Shown piece after piece: positions 33,448-40,704 of a DNA stretch of 56,957 nucleotides (the stretch's first letter is position 1; each line of letters opens with the position of its first letter). The position numbers were made by a program, and so were the translations under genes. The notes beneath the pieces are model-generated. The model was not told where the DNA came from and made no database searches. It worked only from the letters and a program-made list of their open reading frames with translations. The stretch is from JANLTP01 sp031363055 (lineage in GTDB: Bacteria; Pseudomonadota; Gammaproteobacteria; Burkholderiales; Burkholderiaceae_E): contig JANLTP010000169.1 in NCBI GenBank assembly GCA_031363055.1, forward strand, positions 1 to 56,957, in the 5' to 3' direction.

Positions 33448-33767
33448 TCGCGAAGGCGCTTGCGCACGGCCATGCTCCCGAAGCTTTCAACTGCACGTTG
33501 CAAGCGTACCGGATCGTACGATTTCAGTTTGCTGCGCGCCTGTTGAAGTACCGCGTCACGATCTTCGGCCAACTCGTCCAGATTGTTCAGCAAGTCAACA
33601 AACAAAAACTCGGGCGTGAGTTTCTTGGGAAAGCGCGGCTTCACCCTGAAATCGAACCGCCGATGACAGACGTGCCAAGTCTTCACGCCGATAAACACGA
33701 CCGGCCAGCAGTTCGCCCGCAAGGTGGGCAGTGGCGGCGCGACGAAAAGTGATCTGTCATCCATCGA
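33432..33767 (-). pseudogene. AbiEi-type antitoxin remnant, N-terminal HTH missing
   Basis: Ends with T-P-E-F-L-F-V-D-L-L-N-N-L-D-E-L and A-V-R-K-R-L-R-E-W-V-G, the C-terminal part of DUF6088/AbiEi-type antitoxins. The expected N-terminal winged-helix is not found upstream, where the frame is antisense to the Phd-type gene's promoter region. It overlaps the toxin remnant by 16 bp, as in a normal antitoxin-toxin order. Confidence 0.55.
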
Positions 33768-33865
33768 TCCATCGGATCCCGAGCAACGGTAAGCGGACAT
33801 GACTCTTTGACCATTCACACAAGATATATAAGGTGTACGAAATACAAAACTTTCAGGCTACGCTC

Positions 33866-34132
33866 ATGCAAACCATCTCCTCCGGAAAAGTTCAGACCAG
33901 TTTCGGCGAAGTTGCGGATATCGTGAAAGGCGGCGAGCCAGTTACGATCACGCAATACGGGCGCCCGACCATGTTACTGATGCGTTACCAAGATGGTATC
34001 GAGTTGCTTCGAGGCACTGCCGGCCGACAACTGCTTGCACTGTTCGATGAGCGAGCAAAAAACCTGCCTCAAGCAGCGAAAACCGCGACCCTGAATGAAG
34101 TTAACCATCTGATCGATAAAGCCCGATCGTAG
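33866..34132 (+). CDS. Phd/YefM-type antitoxin
   Basis: An 88-residue protein: M-Q-T-I-S-S-G-K-V-Q-T-S-F-G-E-V-A-D-I-V followed by G-E-P-V-T-I-T-Q-Y-G-R-P-T-M-L-L-M, the Phd fold that binds DNA and, through its C-terminus, a toxin. It precedes a truncated PIN toxin gene by 4 bp, so it is now probably an orphan. The start at 33866 is chosen by the domain start. Confidence 0.8.
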   Translation: MQTISSGKVQTSFGEVADIVKGGEPVTITQYGRPTMLLMRYQDGIELLRGTAGRQLLALFDERAKNLPQAAKTATLNEVNHLIDKARS

Positions 34133-34136
34133 GCGG

Positions 34137-34355
34137 GTGATTTTCGATACGAATACGCTAATCAGCGGCTTAATCATTCCGGGTTCGGTGCCAGACCAAG
34201 CGATTCGCAAGGCGCTCGATGAGTGCGATGTCTTCGTATCCAATGAAACGTCAGATGAACAGCTGCAAGTCTTGTTTCGCCCAAAGTTTGATCGCTACTT
34301 CCAAACAGGTGATTCCGTCCGTGAGCGATTCGCGCTTTTCGAGGGATTCGAATAA
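34137..34355 (+). pseudogene. PIN-domain toxin, C-terminally truncated
   Basis: Starts at GTG 34137: I-F-D-T-N-T-L-I-S-G-L-I-I-P-G-S-V-P-D-Q-A-I-R-K-A-L-D, with the first PIN acidic residue (D4 with this start) and the V-S-N-E-T segment, then F-R-P-K-F-D-R-Y, and stops after 72 residues. Full-length relatives have about 130-145 residues and carry the other acidic residues in the missing half. Nothing homologous follows in other frames. Confidence 0.72.
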
Positions 34356-34456
34356 GCAATGCTGCCGAGTTCGTCAAAGACTAGCGACGAGCCTTCCTGG
34401 CAGGAAACCTGCTCCAGCAACTCGGTTTCCGCCATCTGGGTGGTACCGATGGGGTT

Positions 34457-34687
34457 TCACTTCAAAAGTTCTCTAGCCTTTGGGTAAACATCTTCGGACG
34501 ACACGAGAATAGCTGCGCCACCTTCAACTTCGGCAACCCGTCGGCTCAATTCGGCCTCCCACGCTGCCTCGACCTCTGGGTCGACCGAAACTTGCACTGA
34601 CTCCAAAAGCACCTCAGCCAAGGCAACGCGCTCGGCTGGGCTAAGGGCTTTCGCTTGTTCGGCAATTTTGGAAATTGAAGCACTCAT
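34457..34687 (-). CDS. Orphan addiction-module antitoxin (RelB/StbD-like, TIGR02574-type)
   Basis: A 76-residue protein: L-S-P-A-E-R-V-A-L-A-E-V-L-L-E-S-V and E-A-A-W-E-A-E-L-S-R-R-V-A-E-V-E-G-G, the pattern of putative addiction-module components that pair with ParE/RelE toxins. No toxin gene lies downstream (34356-34456 contains none) or upstream. Start at 34687; the upstream ATG at 34711 adds eight atypical residues. Confidence 0.78.
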   Translation of the reverse strand: MSASISKIAEQAKALSPAERVALAEVLLESVQVSVDPEVEAAWEAELSRRVAEVEGGAAILVSSEDVYPKARELLK

Positions 34688-34810
34688 GATGCCCCCTAAG
34701 AGTCTCGCCACTTTACGCCGAACTCAGTGTCCCGCATCGAGATGCATTGATGCTACTTCGCTGAAACTCAACAGCTCGAAAACGCGCTTATTCGATGGCC
34801 TCGCCTCGAT

Positions 34811-35115
34811 CGGAGTTTCGTCAATTCTGCGCAGATCCGGAGAACGGTGCTAGTAGCCTTGATGGCCTAACAACTCGGGCGGATGCTTCTGCGCATTCTT
34901 CTCAATCTTTCCCCGAACCGGCTCGTCCAAGTTCACCTCCAGCACTTTCCCCAAGCGCACCAAATAAATGAATACATCAGCCAGCTCGTCGGCGAACTTT
35001 TTGAGGTTAGTTTCCAGGGCGGTCAGGTTGTCCACTTCAAAGTCTTAACCGAGCTCAAGCGCCGAGCGGCACAGCGTCGCGCCCAGCCACCGAAGCGACT
35101 GGGGGGATGCGAAGA
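34811..35115. repeat. MazG-helicase unit, copy A (heavily deleted)
   Basis: This block repeats the sequence of 35900-36480 (copy B) and 37470-38045 (copy C), including the shared downstream stretch with CGCAGATCCGGAGAACGG (also at 35918). It keeps the 3' part of the mazG-like gene, a few codons of the divergent helicase gene (35030-35085) and has lost what lay between. Its right end is fused to a sequence also found at 37143-37205. Confidence 0.75.
34850..35035 (-). pseudogene. MazG-like pyrophosphohydrolase, copy A, catalytic region deleted
   Basis: Only N-L-T-A-L-E-T-N-L-K-K-F-A-D joined directly to E-L-A-D-V-F-I-Y-L-V-R-L-G remains. Compared with copies B and C, 51 codons are missing in frame, including the E-V-G-E-L-V-E-I-F-Q-W helix that carries the metal ligands. 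The deletion ends lie in near-identical CTCGTCGCGAAC/CTCATCGGCGAAC sequences, suggesting slippage between short direct repeats. The normal start region is also missing. Confidence 0.8.
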
Positions 35116-35130
35116 AGTTTAGCGTTTCTA
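35078..35130. repeat. Repeat R2, copy 1
   Basis: Matches 37143-37205 over a perfect core of about 30 bases (GCGCCCAGCCACCGAAGCGA and onwards) and then imperfectly (TTAGCG-TTTCTACAAATG against TTAGCG-CTTCCACACAAT). Here its left part merges with helicase-gene sequence at GCGCCCAGC, which marks a recombination junction. Confidence 0.65.
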
Positions 35131-35141
35131 CAAATGTTTGG

Positions 35142-35477
35142 TTAACCGCCAACCGCCAGCTTGACCTGTTTACCAACGCGGCCCAGCATTTCAACCAAGG
35201 TATCAATCGTGAATTTGGCCGTTTTCATGTTCATCACATCCGACACTCGCGGGCGCGATACCCGCAGAACTTCGGCCACTTGGGTTTGTTTCAACTGGTT
35301 CTCGACGATCCACGACGACAACTCCCGCATCAATTGCTCCTTGAGCTGCCGGGTGTCGTTGATCTGATTTCGCGACGCGGCGTGCAGGCGCTTAGCTTCG
35401 GCCGGTTCGAACCCCAGCTCAAGGAAGATGTTTGCCCCGGGCTTCGTCACATGGCGCACAGCGGTGTCAATTGTCAT
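35142..35477 (-). CDS. XRE-family antitoxin (HigA-type)
   Basis: A 111-residue antitoxin: N-terminal V-T-K-P-G-A-N-I-F-L-E-L-G-F-E-P-A-E-A, then a helix-turn-helix Q-L-K-Q-T-Q-V-A-E-V-L-R-V-S-R-P-R-V-S-D-V-M-N and a C-terminal F-T-I-D-T-L-V-E-M-L-G-R. It neutralises the upstream HigB-type toxin and autorepresses. Its start overlaps the toxin stop by four bases. A fragment of a second homologous antitoxin lies at 37846-37884. Confidence 0.88.
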   Translation of the reverse strand: MTIDTAVRHVTKPGANIFLELGFEPAEAKRLHAASRNQINDTRQLKEQLMRELSSWIVENQLKQTQVAEVLRVSRPRVSDVMNMKTAKFTIDTLVEMLGRVGKQVKLAVGG

Positions 35478-35818
35478 TTCACGGACTTCCTTTCGGCGAC
35501 AACCGCACGGTAACGCGCGATCGCTATGGTCTTGTCGCGAACACTGGTCTTCTGAGTCTTCTTTTGAAAGCAATGCAACACGTAAATCGCTTCCTCGAAT
35601 TTGGCGACGTACATTATGCGGTAGGGGTGGCCCTGATCCGAAAGTCGCAACTCCCTATTACTGGCCCCGACCTCATCGAATGGCTTGAAATCGGTTGGAT
35701 CGAGTCCCGCTTGAATCTTGCCCAGCTGAAAGCCTGCCTCCTTGCGGGCGCCAACGGGAAACCTGAGCAGGTCCTCGTGCGAAGAACCGATCCAACGGAT
35801 CTCTTTTTCGTCGCCCAT
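35474..35818 (-). CDS. HigB-type (Gp49-like) toxin
   Basis: A 114-residue protein of the phage-derived Gp49-like/HigB family: K-E-I-R-W-I-G-S-S-H-E-D-L, F-P-x-x-A-R-K-E-A-G-F-Q-L, F-K-P-F-D-E-V-G and Y-R-I-M-Y-V-A-K-F-E-E-A-I-Y-V-L-H-C-F-Q-K-K-T-Q-K-T. These toxins are ribosome-dependent mRNA nucleases. Toxin-first order, ATGA-type overlap with the antitoxin and both genes intact: the only complete toxin-antitoxin pair in the island. Confidence 0.88.
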   Translation of the reverse strand: MGDEKEIRWIGSSHEDLLRFPVGARKEAGFQLGKIQAGLDPTDFKPFDEVGASNRELRLSDQGHPYRIMYVAKFEEAIYVLHCFQKKTQKTSVRDKTIAIARYRAVVAERKSVK

Positions 35819-35829
35819 TTTCCGATTAT

Positions 35830-35845
35830 GTATAAAATTTTATAC
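35830..35845. promoter_or_regulatory. 16-bp perfect palindrome, candidate HigA operator
   Basis: GTATAAAATTTTATAC is a perfect palindrome ending 12 bp upstream of the toxin start codon. It includes TATAAA/TATAAT-like sequence on both strands, so it could overlap the -10 box of the operon. Autoregulation by the XRE antitoxin binding here is inferred. Confidence 0.6.
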
Positions 35846-35940
35846 GCGATGGATTGATTGGTCAAGACGCCGCTTGTCGGCCATCCACACCTCATCGCGA
35901 CCCCAGTTTCATCAATTGTGCGCAGATCCGGAGAACGGCG

Positions 35941-36294
35941 CTAGTTGGCCCGATGGCCTAACACCTCAGGCGGATACTTCCTCGCATTCTTCTCAATCTT
36001 CTCCCGAACCGCCTCGTCCAAGTCCACCCCCAGCACTTGCCCCAAGCGCACCAAATAAATGAATACATCAGCCAGCTCGTCGCGAACTGCGGCACCGAGC
36101 TTTTCGTCGGTCGCCACCGACTTCGATTGATCCTCGCTCAGCCACTGAAAAATCTCTACCAACTCCCCGACTTCGGCGGTCAGTGCCATCGCCAGGTTCT
36201 TCGGCGAATGGTATTGATTCCAATTGCGCTCATCGGCGAACTTTTGGAGGGTGGCTTGCAGGGCGGTCAAGTTGAACAGCGGTTCGGTGGGCAT
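35941..36294 (-). CDS. MazG-like nucleotide pyrophosphohydrolase, copy B
   Basis: A 117-residue all-alpha NTP pyrophosphohydrolase: F-A-D-E-R-N-W-N-Q-Y-H-S-P-K-N-L-A, metal-binding E-V-G-E-L-V-E-I-F-Q-W and the second acidic motif D-E-L-A-D-V-F-I-Y-L-V-R-L-G. Members hydrolyse dCTP/dNTPs or house-cleaning nucleotides. It starts M-P-T-E-P-L-F at 36294. More than 90 percent identical by eye to copy C (37471-37809); its C-terminus P-P-E-V-L-G-H-R differs. Diverges from a broken helicase copy. Confidence 0.9.
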   Translation of the reverse strand: MPTEPLFNLTALQATLQKFADERNWNQYHSPKNLAMALTAEVGELVEIFQWLSEDQSKSVATDEKLGAAVRDELADVFIYLVRLGQVLGVDLDEAVREKIEKNARKYPPEVLGHRAN

Positions 36295-36309
36295 TTGATT
36301 GGTCCGGGT

Positions 36310-36475
36310 TGGCTCGTCTTCACCGCGACCAAGCAGCAATTCCTGTCCGACGTTCAAGGCAACGTCATCCACGCCAGCATCGACTTTATTTTGTCGAGGC
36401 AAGATGCGGCGCACCGGGAAACGGCCGTCATCATCGAGCTCAAGCAATGGAGCGAGGTGGCGGTGCCGGTGGAGA
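36310..36475 (+). pseudogene. N-terminal fragment of the helicase, copy B
   Basis: Reads V-F-T-A-T-K-Q-Q-F-L-S-D-V-Q-G-N-V-I-H-A then S-I-D-F-I-L-S-R-Q-D and A-V-I-I-E-L-K-Q-W-S-E-V-A-V, matching residues 3-22 and 78-106 of the intact helicase, with about 55 residues deleted between. It has no start codon and is cut off at the NYN gene end. It preserves the nuclease-like D and E-x-K motif region only. Confidence 0.8.
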
Positions 36476-36477
36476 CG

Positions 36478-37101
36478 TCACCAAGCCGCAGGCTTATGAA
36501 AGGTTCCTTTCGCATCGGTAAGGCTATGTGGCAATTGCGAAGCCTGTAACACGCCTTTGCGGATCTGCTTGATGAAGTCGATGTGAGGAAGGATGGCTCG
36601 ACTGGGATGTCTCTGCGGGTTGAGGATACCTACGCGCTTGCCGAGATCTCGACGAATGATCTTGATGGGCTCTAGCAGATCGGAGTCGTTCGACACGACT
36701 ACGGCGATATCGAATCGGTTCATGTGCGCGTCGTGCAGCAGATGCGTGGCCAGGTTAACGTCCGAGCCCTTTTCTTCGGTTTTGATAACGCGGACATATT
36801 GCTGCGGTTGTCCCGGCGGTACCACCATCGGCATCATAATCTCGTGGGTCAAAAAATGCCCAAGATGAATCGAAACTTTAGGAAGCGTTCTAAGCGCGCG
36901 CAAGTAAGCGTGTTGTCGAACCGGCTGGCCGGGGTCGGACGGTCTTGCGGATACAAGTGCAGTGAAATATTTGACGCTTTGAATCGTATTGCCTGCGAGC
37001 AACAGCTGACACATTTGCTGAATGTCCAGCCACCGATGGGGCGTTTGCTTAAGCGCGCCGTAGTAAAGATTAAAGCCGTCGATGTAGACGTTCGTGATCA
37101 T
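36478..37101 (-). CDS. NYN domain-containing protein (LabA/DUF88-like PIN-fold nuclease)
   Basis: A 207-residue protein: V-Y-I-D-G-F-N-L-Y-Y-G-A-L at the N-terminus, then E-K-G-S-D-V-N-L-A-T-H and F-D-I-A-V-V-V-S-N-D-S-D-L-L-E-P-I, giving the set of acidic residues of the NYN/PIN nuclease active site. Probably an RNase. Full length and intact, unlike most neighbours. Sits between copies B and C of the MazG-helicase unit; the C-terminal residues abut helicase fragment B. Confidence 0.88.
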   Translation of the reverse strand: MITNVYIDGFNLYYGALKQTPHRWLDIQQMCQLLLAGNTIQSVKYFTALVSARPSDPGQPVRQHAYLRALRTLPKVSIHLGHFLTHEIMMPMVVPPGQPQQYVRVIKTEEKGSDVNLATHLLHDAHMNRFDIAVVVSNDSDLLEPIKIIRRDLGKRVGILNPQRHPSRAILPHIDFIKQIRKGVLQASQLPHSLTDAKGTFHKPAAW

Positions 37102-37470
37102 CTAGGCCTGCCCAAATGCAAGAGCCGCCCGGAGGCGGCTCTGCGCCCAGCCACCGAAGCGACTGGGGGGATATCCTTAATATTAGCGCTTCCACACAAT
37201 TTTGTCTTGCCGTTTGCCACTGGAATCCTAAGGTTTGTCGGATGCTTCGAGCGCGCCCCACAAAACCAGCGTCAAACCGGAGGAGTCGTGGTACCGACGG
37301 CTCTGAGAGGGGTAACGATGTGCCGCTGCCGGCGTTTTTTTCGCGAGTTTCTATTTGTTATTTTGTCGGCGTACGGTGAATTAAGCTATTCGGCCTGATG
37401 GCCGACCCACGCGTCGGATGCCACGCGAATTTGAAGGCATTCGGGTATGGCGGACTTCGCCGCTATCGCT
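37102..37470. other. Gene-free stretch with hairpin and repeat R2 copy 2
   Basis: 369 bp upstream of the NYN gene. A perfect 9-bp stem with 4-nt loop lies at 37121-37142 (AGAGCCGCC ... GGCGGCTCT), followed by repeat R2 at 37143-37205. No gene is supported. The NYN promoter should lie here. Confidence 0.6.
37121..37205. repeat. Hairpin plus repeat R2, copy 2
   Basis: The 9-bp-stem hairpin (37121-37142, loop CGGA) directly adjoins the R2 sequence also found at 35078-35130. R2 itself contains CCCAG ... CTGGG inverted arms. No T-run follows the stem on either strand, so a simple terminator is unlikely. Confidence 0.6.
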
Positions 37471-37809
37471 TCAAGCCGGATTCACCGGATACTTCTTTGC
37501 ATTCTTCTCAATCTTCCCCCGAACCGCGGCATCCAAGTCCACCCCCAGCACTTGCCCCAAGCGCACCAAATAAATGAATACATCAGCCAGCTCATCGCGA
37601 ACTGCGGCGCCGAGCTTTTCGTCGGTCGCGACCGACTTCGATTGATCCTCGCTCAGCCACTGAAAAATCTCCACCAACTCCCCCACTTCGGCGGTCAGCG
37701 CCATCGCCAGGTTCTTCGGCGAGTGGTATTGATTCCAATTGCGCTCGTCGGCGAACTTTTGGAGAGTGGTTTGCAGGGCGGTCAGGTTGAACAGCGGTTC
37801 GGTGGGCAT
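37471..37809 (-). CDS. MazG-like nucleotide pyrophosphohydrolase, copy C
   Basis: A 112-residue protein, M-P-T-E-P-L-F-N-L-T-A-L through K-N-A-K-K-Y-P-V-N-P-A, with intact metal motifs E-V-G-E-L-V-E-I-F-Q-W and D-E-L-A-D-V-F. It diverges from the complete nuclease-helicase-S24 gene across a 127-bp spacer and is probably its functional partner. The C-terminus differs from copy B after K-K-Y-P, at the repeat border. Confidence 0.9.
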   Translation of the reverse strand: MPTEPLFNLTALQTTLQKFADERNWNQYHSPKNLAMALTAEVGELVEIFQWLSEDQSKSVATDEKLGAAVRDELADVFIYLVRLGQVLGVDLDAAVRGKIEKNAKKYPVNPA

Positions 37810-37845
37810 CTGATTGGTCCGGGTGGGCTGGGTGAACAGAATACG

Positions 37846-37884
37846 ACATCCGCGGCCCAACATTTCGACCAAGGCATCAAGCGC
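37846..37884 (-). pseudogene. 3' fragment of an XRE-type antitoxin gene
   Basis: The minus strand reads A-L-D-A-L-V-E-M-L-G-R-G, matching the C-terminal T-I-D-T-L-V-E-M-L-G-R-V of the intact antitoxin at 35142-35477. It lies in the spacer between mazG copy C and the helicase, another sign of shuffling. Confidence 0.6.
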
Positions 37885-37936
37885 CCGGCGACCTGATCTG
37901 GCAACATAGGCGAGGCCACCTTCAAAGCCCCACTCG

Positions 37937-40375
37937 ATGCTCGTCTACACCGCGACCAAGCAACAATTCCTGTTCGACGTTCAAGAAAACGCCATCCACT
38001 CGAAAGTCTTGGCCGAGCTCAAGCGCCGGCTGCGGCACAGCGTCGCGCCCAGCGAGATCGATTCGTGGCGCAATTCGATGCAGTTCATCGCCAACATCTT
38101 GGTCGATCAGGATCTGCCAGCTACTGCGGGGGTGTCGATCGAGTATCAGTTGCAGCTCTCGAGCAAGCGCATCGATTTCATCTTGTCGGGGCAGGATGCG
38201 GCGCGCCGGGAAACGGCCGTCATCATCGAGCTCAAGCAATGGAGCGAGGTGGCGGTGACGGCGAAGGACGCGGTGGTGCGGACGTGGTTGGGTCGGGGCC
38301 TGCAGGAAACGGCGCATCCGTCGTATCAGGCTTGGTCGTATGCTGAATTGATCAATGATTTCAACGAGACGGTTCGGCACGAGAAGATTGCTTTGGTGCC
38401 TTGCGCGTATTTGCACAATCTGGACAACGCGACGGCGGTTAACGATGTGCGCTATGCGAGCCATATTGCTCGGGCGCCAGTGTTCATTTCGAAGGATGCT
38501 CGCAAACTTTCGGAGTTCCTGAAGAAGCATGTTCGTTACGGCGACTCGGGCAATTTGATGTACCGGATCGAGAACGGGCGCATCCGGCCTTCAAAAAGTC
38601 TGGCGGATTGCTTGGTGGGGATGATGGCCGGCAATCATGAGTTCGTGCTGGTTGACGATCAGAAAGTGGTTTTTGAGACTGCTTTGGATTTGGCGCATCG
38701 GGCGCAGCCAGTATCGAAGACGGCGGCAAAGTCGGCGTCATCGGCAAAACCAGTACCTAAGCAGGTGTTGATTGTCGAGGGTGGTCCGGGCACCGGCAAG
38801 TCGGTGGTGGCGATTAATCTGCTGGTTGAACTGACCAATCGCGAAATGCTGGTGCAGTATGTTTCAAAGAATGCCGCCCCTCGAGCGGTATACAGCGCGA
38901 TTCTTTCGCAGTCGATGAGTAGGAATCGAATCTCGAATTTGTTTCGCGGCTCGGGTAGCTTTGTTGATACCGACGTTGACTATTTCGACGCACTGCTGGT
39001 GGATGAGGCGCATCGGCTGAACGAATTCAGTGGGCTCTATAGCAACCTCGGCGAAAACCAGATCAAGGAGATCGTTCGAGCCGCGAAGCTGTCGGTATTT
39101 TTCATCGATGAAGACCAACGGGTGACGCTCAAGGACATTGGCAGCAAGGATGAAATTCGTCGCTGGGCGGGGCACTTCGGCGCCGAGGTTGTGGAGCTCA
39201 AGCTTTCGGCGCAGTTCCGCTGCAACGGGTCGGACGCGTACTTGGCTTGGCTCGACAATGTATTGCAGTGTCGTGAAACGGCCAACCAATCGCTGGACGC
39301 GACAGAATTCGAATTCCGGGTGTTTGACGACCCAAAGGAATTACGTCGCGCCATCGAGGCCAAAAATCTTGAACGCAACAAGGCTCGGTTGGTAGCGGGC
39401 TATTGCTGGAAGTGGGCAAGCAAGAGTGACGACACGGCAATGGACGTTGTCATTCCAGAGTACGGCTTCAAGGCTCGTTGGAATCTGGACAGCGACGGTA
39501 GCCTTTGGGCGATCGCGCCCGAGTCGGTTTCAGAGGTCGGCTGTATCCACACGAGTCAAGGGCTTGAGCTGGACTACGTTGGCGTGATTGTCGGCCCCGA
39601 CTTGGTCGTGCGCGGGGGCAAGGTGGTTTGCGATCCGAGTAAACGATCTCCACAAGATCAGAGTATTCGAGGGTACAAGCGCTTGCTGGCCGATAGCCCG
39701 GTCGACATGAAGGCTCGATTGGATACGATTATCAAGAACACGTATCGCACGTTGATGACTCGGGCGCAAAAGGGTTGCTATATGTTCTGTACTGATCCGG
39801 AGACTAACCAGTATTTCAAGGAGCGGCTGGGCTCGTTGATGGAGGAGCAGCCGTCGCCGGATGCGACGGCGCCCGCGCTACCTGAACTTCCATTCAAGAT
39901 CGTTCCGCCGCATTTGGTTCGGCCATACATCAATGCGGTGCCGGTGTTTGACGTGAAGATTGCGGCTGGCGCATTCAGCGATGAGCAAGCGGTTGAGGAT
40001 CGGCAATGGATCGAATTACCGGATCACATTCGGATTCAGCGTGGGCATTTTGTGGCTCAGGTGGTTGGTGAATCGATGAACCGTGAAATTCCGAATGGAG
40101 CTTGGTGTTTGTTTCGGGCGAATCCGGCTGGTTCTCGGCAGGGAAAGATTGTGCTGGTTGAGCACCGGGGGATTTCGGACCCGGAAATGGGTGGACGGTA
40201 TACGGTTAAGCGGTATTTCAGTGAGAAGGTAATCGACCACGAAGATACCTGGCGACATAGGCGAATTGTGCTTCGGCCGGAGTCGACTGATGAGGGGTAT
40301 TCACCGCTCGAGCTGGCACCAGATCAAAGTGACGAACTGCGCGTTCTCGGAGTCTTTCTCGGCACTCTGAGTTAG
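37937..40375 (+). CDS. PD-(D/E)XK-like nuclease / SF1 (DUF2075, Schlafen group 3-type) helicase / LexA-S24-like fusion
   Basis: This 812-residue protein has three parts. Residues 1-250: nuclease-like region with R-x-D80-F-I-L and I-I-E98-L-K100. Residues 275-640: SF1 helicase with Walker A G-G-P-G-T-G-K288-S, Walker B L-L-V-D356-E-A-H and the late motif I-H-T-S-Q-G-L-E-L-D-Y-V-G. Residues 665-812: S24/LexA-like domain with an A677-G678 cleavage-type pair, Ser713 in V-G-E-S-M and Lys758 in Y-T-V-K-R, spacing 45. A linker rich in Ser/Ala/Lys separates the nuclease and helicase. The combination suggests DNA or RNA processing tied to damage or phage sensing. Cytoplasmic; no signal peptide. Divergent from mazG copy C. 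Truncated copies lie at 35030-35085 and 36310-36475. Confidence 0.85.
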   Translation: MLVYTATKQQFLFDVQENAIHSKVLAELKRRLRHSVAPSEIDSWRNSMQFIANILVDQDLPATAGVSIEYQLQLSSKRIDFILSGQDAARRETAVIIELKQWSEVAVTAKDAVVRTWLGRGLQETAHPSYQAWSYAELINDFNETVRHEKIALVPCAYLHNLDNATAVNDVRYASHIARAPVFISKDARKLSEFLKKHVRYGDSGNLMYRIENGRIRPSKSLADCLVGMMAGNHEFVLVDDQKVVFETALDLAHRAQPVSKTAAKSASSAKPVPKQVLIVEGGPGTGKSVVAINLLVELTNREMLVQYVSKNAAPRAVYSAILSQSMSRNRISNLFRGSGSFVDTDVDYFDALLVDEAHRLNEFSGLYSNLGENQIKEIVRAAKLSVFFIDEDQRVTLKDIGSKDEIRRWAGHFGAEVVELKLSAQFRCNGSDAYLAWLDNVLQCRETANQSLDATEFEFRVFDDPKELRRAIEAKNLERNKARLVAGYCWKWASKSDDTAMDVVIPEYGFKARWNLDSDGSLWAIAPESVSEVGCIHTSQGLELDYVGVIVGPDLVVRGGKVVCDPSKRSPQDQSIRGYKRLLADSPVDMKARLDTIIKNTYRTLMTRAQKGCYMFCTDPETNQYFKERLGSLMEEQPSPDATAPALPELPFKIVPPHLVRPYINAVPVFDVKIAAGAFSDEQAVEDRQWIELPDHIRIQRGHFVAQVVGESMNREIPNGAWCLFRANPAGSRQGKIVLVEHRGISDPEMGGRYTVKRYFSEKVIDHEDTWRHRRIVLRPESTDEGYSPLELAPDQSDELRVLGVFLGTLS

Positions 40376-40704
40376 AGTTCCACCTCCTGAACTGTATAAG
40401 TCGGGATTGGATCTGGCAGCCAGTGTCCGACTGCTATCGACCCTAAGCAGGCATTTTAGCGGACGGGCCGTATGGCTGCTGTGCCGCGATTGGCACCGGG
40501 TTGGCAGATTCCACGTCGGCACGAGCCACCATTACGAGCTCAACTTAGATGCCGGATATACGACTGCAAGCGCTTCCTCGTCGCCATTCACATCGAATTC
40601 GTCTTGCTTGTTTGGGGGAGTCTATATACGAATGGTTAGGCGTCAGTGGCCAAAATACAGGAGCGCTTGCGTAACAGCGATTGTTAAGCCAACCTGCTTC
40701 TCAA
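40376..40704. other. Intergenic region after the helicase
   Basis: 329 bp between convergent genes. Open frames here have no family resemblance and no ribosome-binding site. No repeat or strong hairpin seen. Confidence 0.5.

Noticed and set aside
34865..35962. GCCTAAC motifs at 34865-34871 and 35956-35962 as integron attC sites
   Set aside because: They match the attC core pattern, but both lie in the repeated 3' coding end of the mazG-like gene, and I found no partner core site or imperfect attC palindrome.
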